Positions 5,632 to 6,770 of a stretch of DNA of 6,770 bases are shown in pieces; the stretch's first letter is position 1; the number at the start of each line of letters is the position of its first letter. The stretch comes from JBDHZK01 sp039811865 (GTDB taxonomy: Bacteria; Actinomycetota; Actinomycetes; Propionibacteriales; Propionibacteriaceae): assembly GCA_039811865.1 (NCBI GenBank), contig JBDHZK010000140.1:1-6770 (forward strand), read 5' to 3'. The notes under the pieces were generated by a model. That model was given only the letters and a program-made list of their open reading frames with translations, was not told where the DNA came from and searched no databases. Made by a program: the position numbers and the translations under genes.

Positions 5632-6770
5632 ATGACGCTGGATGCCGCCAATCCGTTCGCCGCCGAATCACTGTTGCCGCACCGGCTGCCGCCATTCGCC
5701 GCCATCCGGACGGAGCACTTCGCGCCGGCGCTGGCCGCGGGAATGGTCGATCATGAGGCGGAGGTGGCCGCGATCGCCACCAATCCCGAGCCGGCCGACT
5801 TTCACAACACCGTCCTCGCCCTGGAGCGCTCGGGCCGGCTGCTGACGCGCGTCCTGAACACGTTTTGGAACCTGACCAGCTCGGACGCCACGGCACAGCT
5901 ACAGGCGATCGAGGCCCAATGGGCCCCGCGGATCACCGCGCACTACGACGCCATCTTGCTCGACGCCGACCTGTTCGAGCGCGTCGCTACCGTCCACGCC
6001 GGGCGCGCCGACCTCACGCCGGAGGATCGCGCGCTGACCGAGCGGATCCACACCGACTTCGTCCTGGCGGGGGCCGGTCTGGAGGCCGCCGGGCGCGCGT
6101 CCTTGGCCGCCTTGAACCTGCGGTTGGCCGAGTTGAGCACCCAGTTCCAGCAGAATCTGTTGGCCGATACCGATGCCCGGGCGCTGGTGCTCGACTCGGC
6201 CGACCAGCTTGCCGGAGCCGGGTCGGACGCGATCGCCGCGGCAACGTCGGCGGCGTTGGACCGCGGCCTTCCCGGCAAGTACGTCATCTCGCTGGTGCTG
6301 CCGACGAACCAGCCGCTGCTGGCCGTCTTGGAGGATCGGGACGTGCGGCGCCGGCTGTTCGAGGCGTCGATCCGACGCTGCCGATCGGGCCGGCACGCCA
6401 ACCTGGAGCTGGCCGCCGAGATCGCGCGGCTGCGGGCGCAGCGGGCGGCGCTGCTCGGCTTCGCCAACCACGCGGGCGTGGCCATGGCCGACCAGACCGC
6501 CAAGAACCCGGCCGCGGTCGATGCCATGCTCGCTCAACTGGTCGAGCCGGCCATGCGCAACGCACTTGGGGAGGCCGAGCTCCTTCGCGCGGCGGCGGCG
6601 GCCGACCGCATCGACCTCGCCCCCTGGGATTGGGCCTTCTACTCCGCGCGCCTGGCCCGCGAGCGCTTCGACCTGGACACCGAGGCCCTGCGGCCGTACT
6701 TCGAGTTGGGCCGCGTCCTTGACGACGGCGTGTTTCACGCTGCGGAACTGCTCTACGGCCTGACCTTCCA
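5632..6770 (+). CDS. dcp: M3-family peptidyl-dipeptidase (Dcp type), N-terminal part
   Basis: Dcp enzymes are zinc metallopeptidases that remove dipeptides from the C-termini of cytoplasmic oligopeptides. The open frame runs from the ATG past the window edge: 379 codons and 2 bases, with no stop. It starts MTLDAANPFAAESLLPHRLPPFAAIRTEHFAPAL, the typical M3A opening. Further family stretches are NTVLALERSG (59-68), VLNTFWNLTSSD (74-85), LPGKYVISLVLPTNQP (about 214-229), RAALLGFANHAG (273-284), APWDWAFYSARL (330-341) and LRPYFELGRVLDDGVFHAAELLYGLTF (353-379). The HEFGH-type zinc motif lies in the missing C-terminal half, so catalytic competence cannot be judged. Family proteins are about 680 residues long, so a bit over half is present. 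GGAG (5625-5628) lies 3 nt before the ATG. An in-frame ATG at 5623 would add MEP but has no spaced ribosome binding site. No signal peptide is seen. Confidence 0.93.
   Translation, partial: MTLDAANPFAAESLLPHRLPPFAAIRTEHFAPALAAGMVDHEAEVAAIATNPEPADFHNTVLALERSGRLLTRVLNTFWNLTSSDATAQLQAIEAQWAPRITAHYDAILLDADLFERVATVHAGRADLTPEDRALTERIHTDFVLAGAGLEAAGRASLAALNLRLAELSTQFQQNLLADTDARALVLDSADQLAGAGSDAIAAATSAALDRGLPGKYVISLVLPTNQPLLAVLEDRDVRRRLFEASIRRCRSGRHANLELAAEIARLRAQRAALLGFANHAGVAMADQTAKNPAAVDAMLAQLVEPAMRNALGEAELLRAAAAADRIDLAPWDWAFYSARLARERFDLDTEALRPYFELGRVLDDGVFHAAELLYGLTF

Noticed and set aside
4793..5896. 367-codon minus-strand frame opposite the transferase gene
   Set aside because: It spans the transferase gene, the intergenic gap and the start of the peptidase gene, all with clear plus-strand homology. 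The product looks like a reverse-strand shadow.
5865..6722. 285-codon plus-strand frame and the opposing 279-codon minus-strand frame
   Set aside because: Both overlap the peptidase reading frame from 5632, whose translation shows continuous M3-family sequence to the window edge. The alternatives are Arg/Gly/Pro-rich shadows.

Overview
The window is from a high-GC Gram-positive bacterium (Actinobacteria). The evidence is strongly G/C-ending codons, HspR-type inverted repeats (HAIR sites) upstream of dnaK, an HspR repressor gene closing the operon, and a DnaK that lacks the extra N-terminal segment of proteobacterial DnaK. The GrpE N-terminus also carries the basic RRIDPxTGEVR patch I remember from mycobacterial GrpE. 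Protein resemblance suggests something near the Propionibacteriales, but genus cannot be decided by eye.

Layout, all genes on the + strand. Positions 1-171 are a dense heat-shock control region: a GGAAT-N18-GTT match to the SigH/SigR promoter class, two HAIR operators 27 bp apart centre to centre, a possible housekeeping -10 inside the second HAIR, a leader hairpin and a strong ribosome binding site. Positions 172-4540 are the chaperone operon dnaK-grpE-dnaJ-hspR. dnaK and grpE overlap by 4 nt (GTGA). The grpE-dnaJ gap (193 nt) and the dnaJ-hspR gap (109 nt) each hold strong stem-loops. Those in the second gap are mutually exclusive, because one segment can pair either way. A 15-bp perfect hairpin follows hspR and probably ends the operon.

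Positions 4604-5575 encode an Xi-class glutathione-transferase-like protein (glutathionyl-hydroquinone reductase family). From 5632 to the window edge runs the N-terminal part of an M3-family peptidyl-dipeptidase (Dcp type), cut off before its zinc site.

How the genes work together: DnaK, DnaJ and GrpE form the ATP-driven Hsp70 folding cycle. HspR represses the operon through HAIR and, from studies in other actinobacteria, uses DnaK as co-repressor, so unfolded protein that titrates DnaK relieves repression. A SigH-type promoter overlapping the first HAIR would add induction by heat or thiol-oxidative stress. The transferase-like gene fits thiol redox metabolism, but nothing in the sequence ties it to the chaperone operon.

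I see no mobile element, CRISPR array, RNA gene or clear novel system. The most interesting parts are the layered promoter/operator and the hairpins between operon genes.
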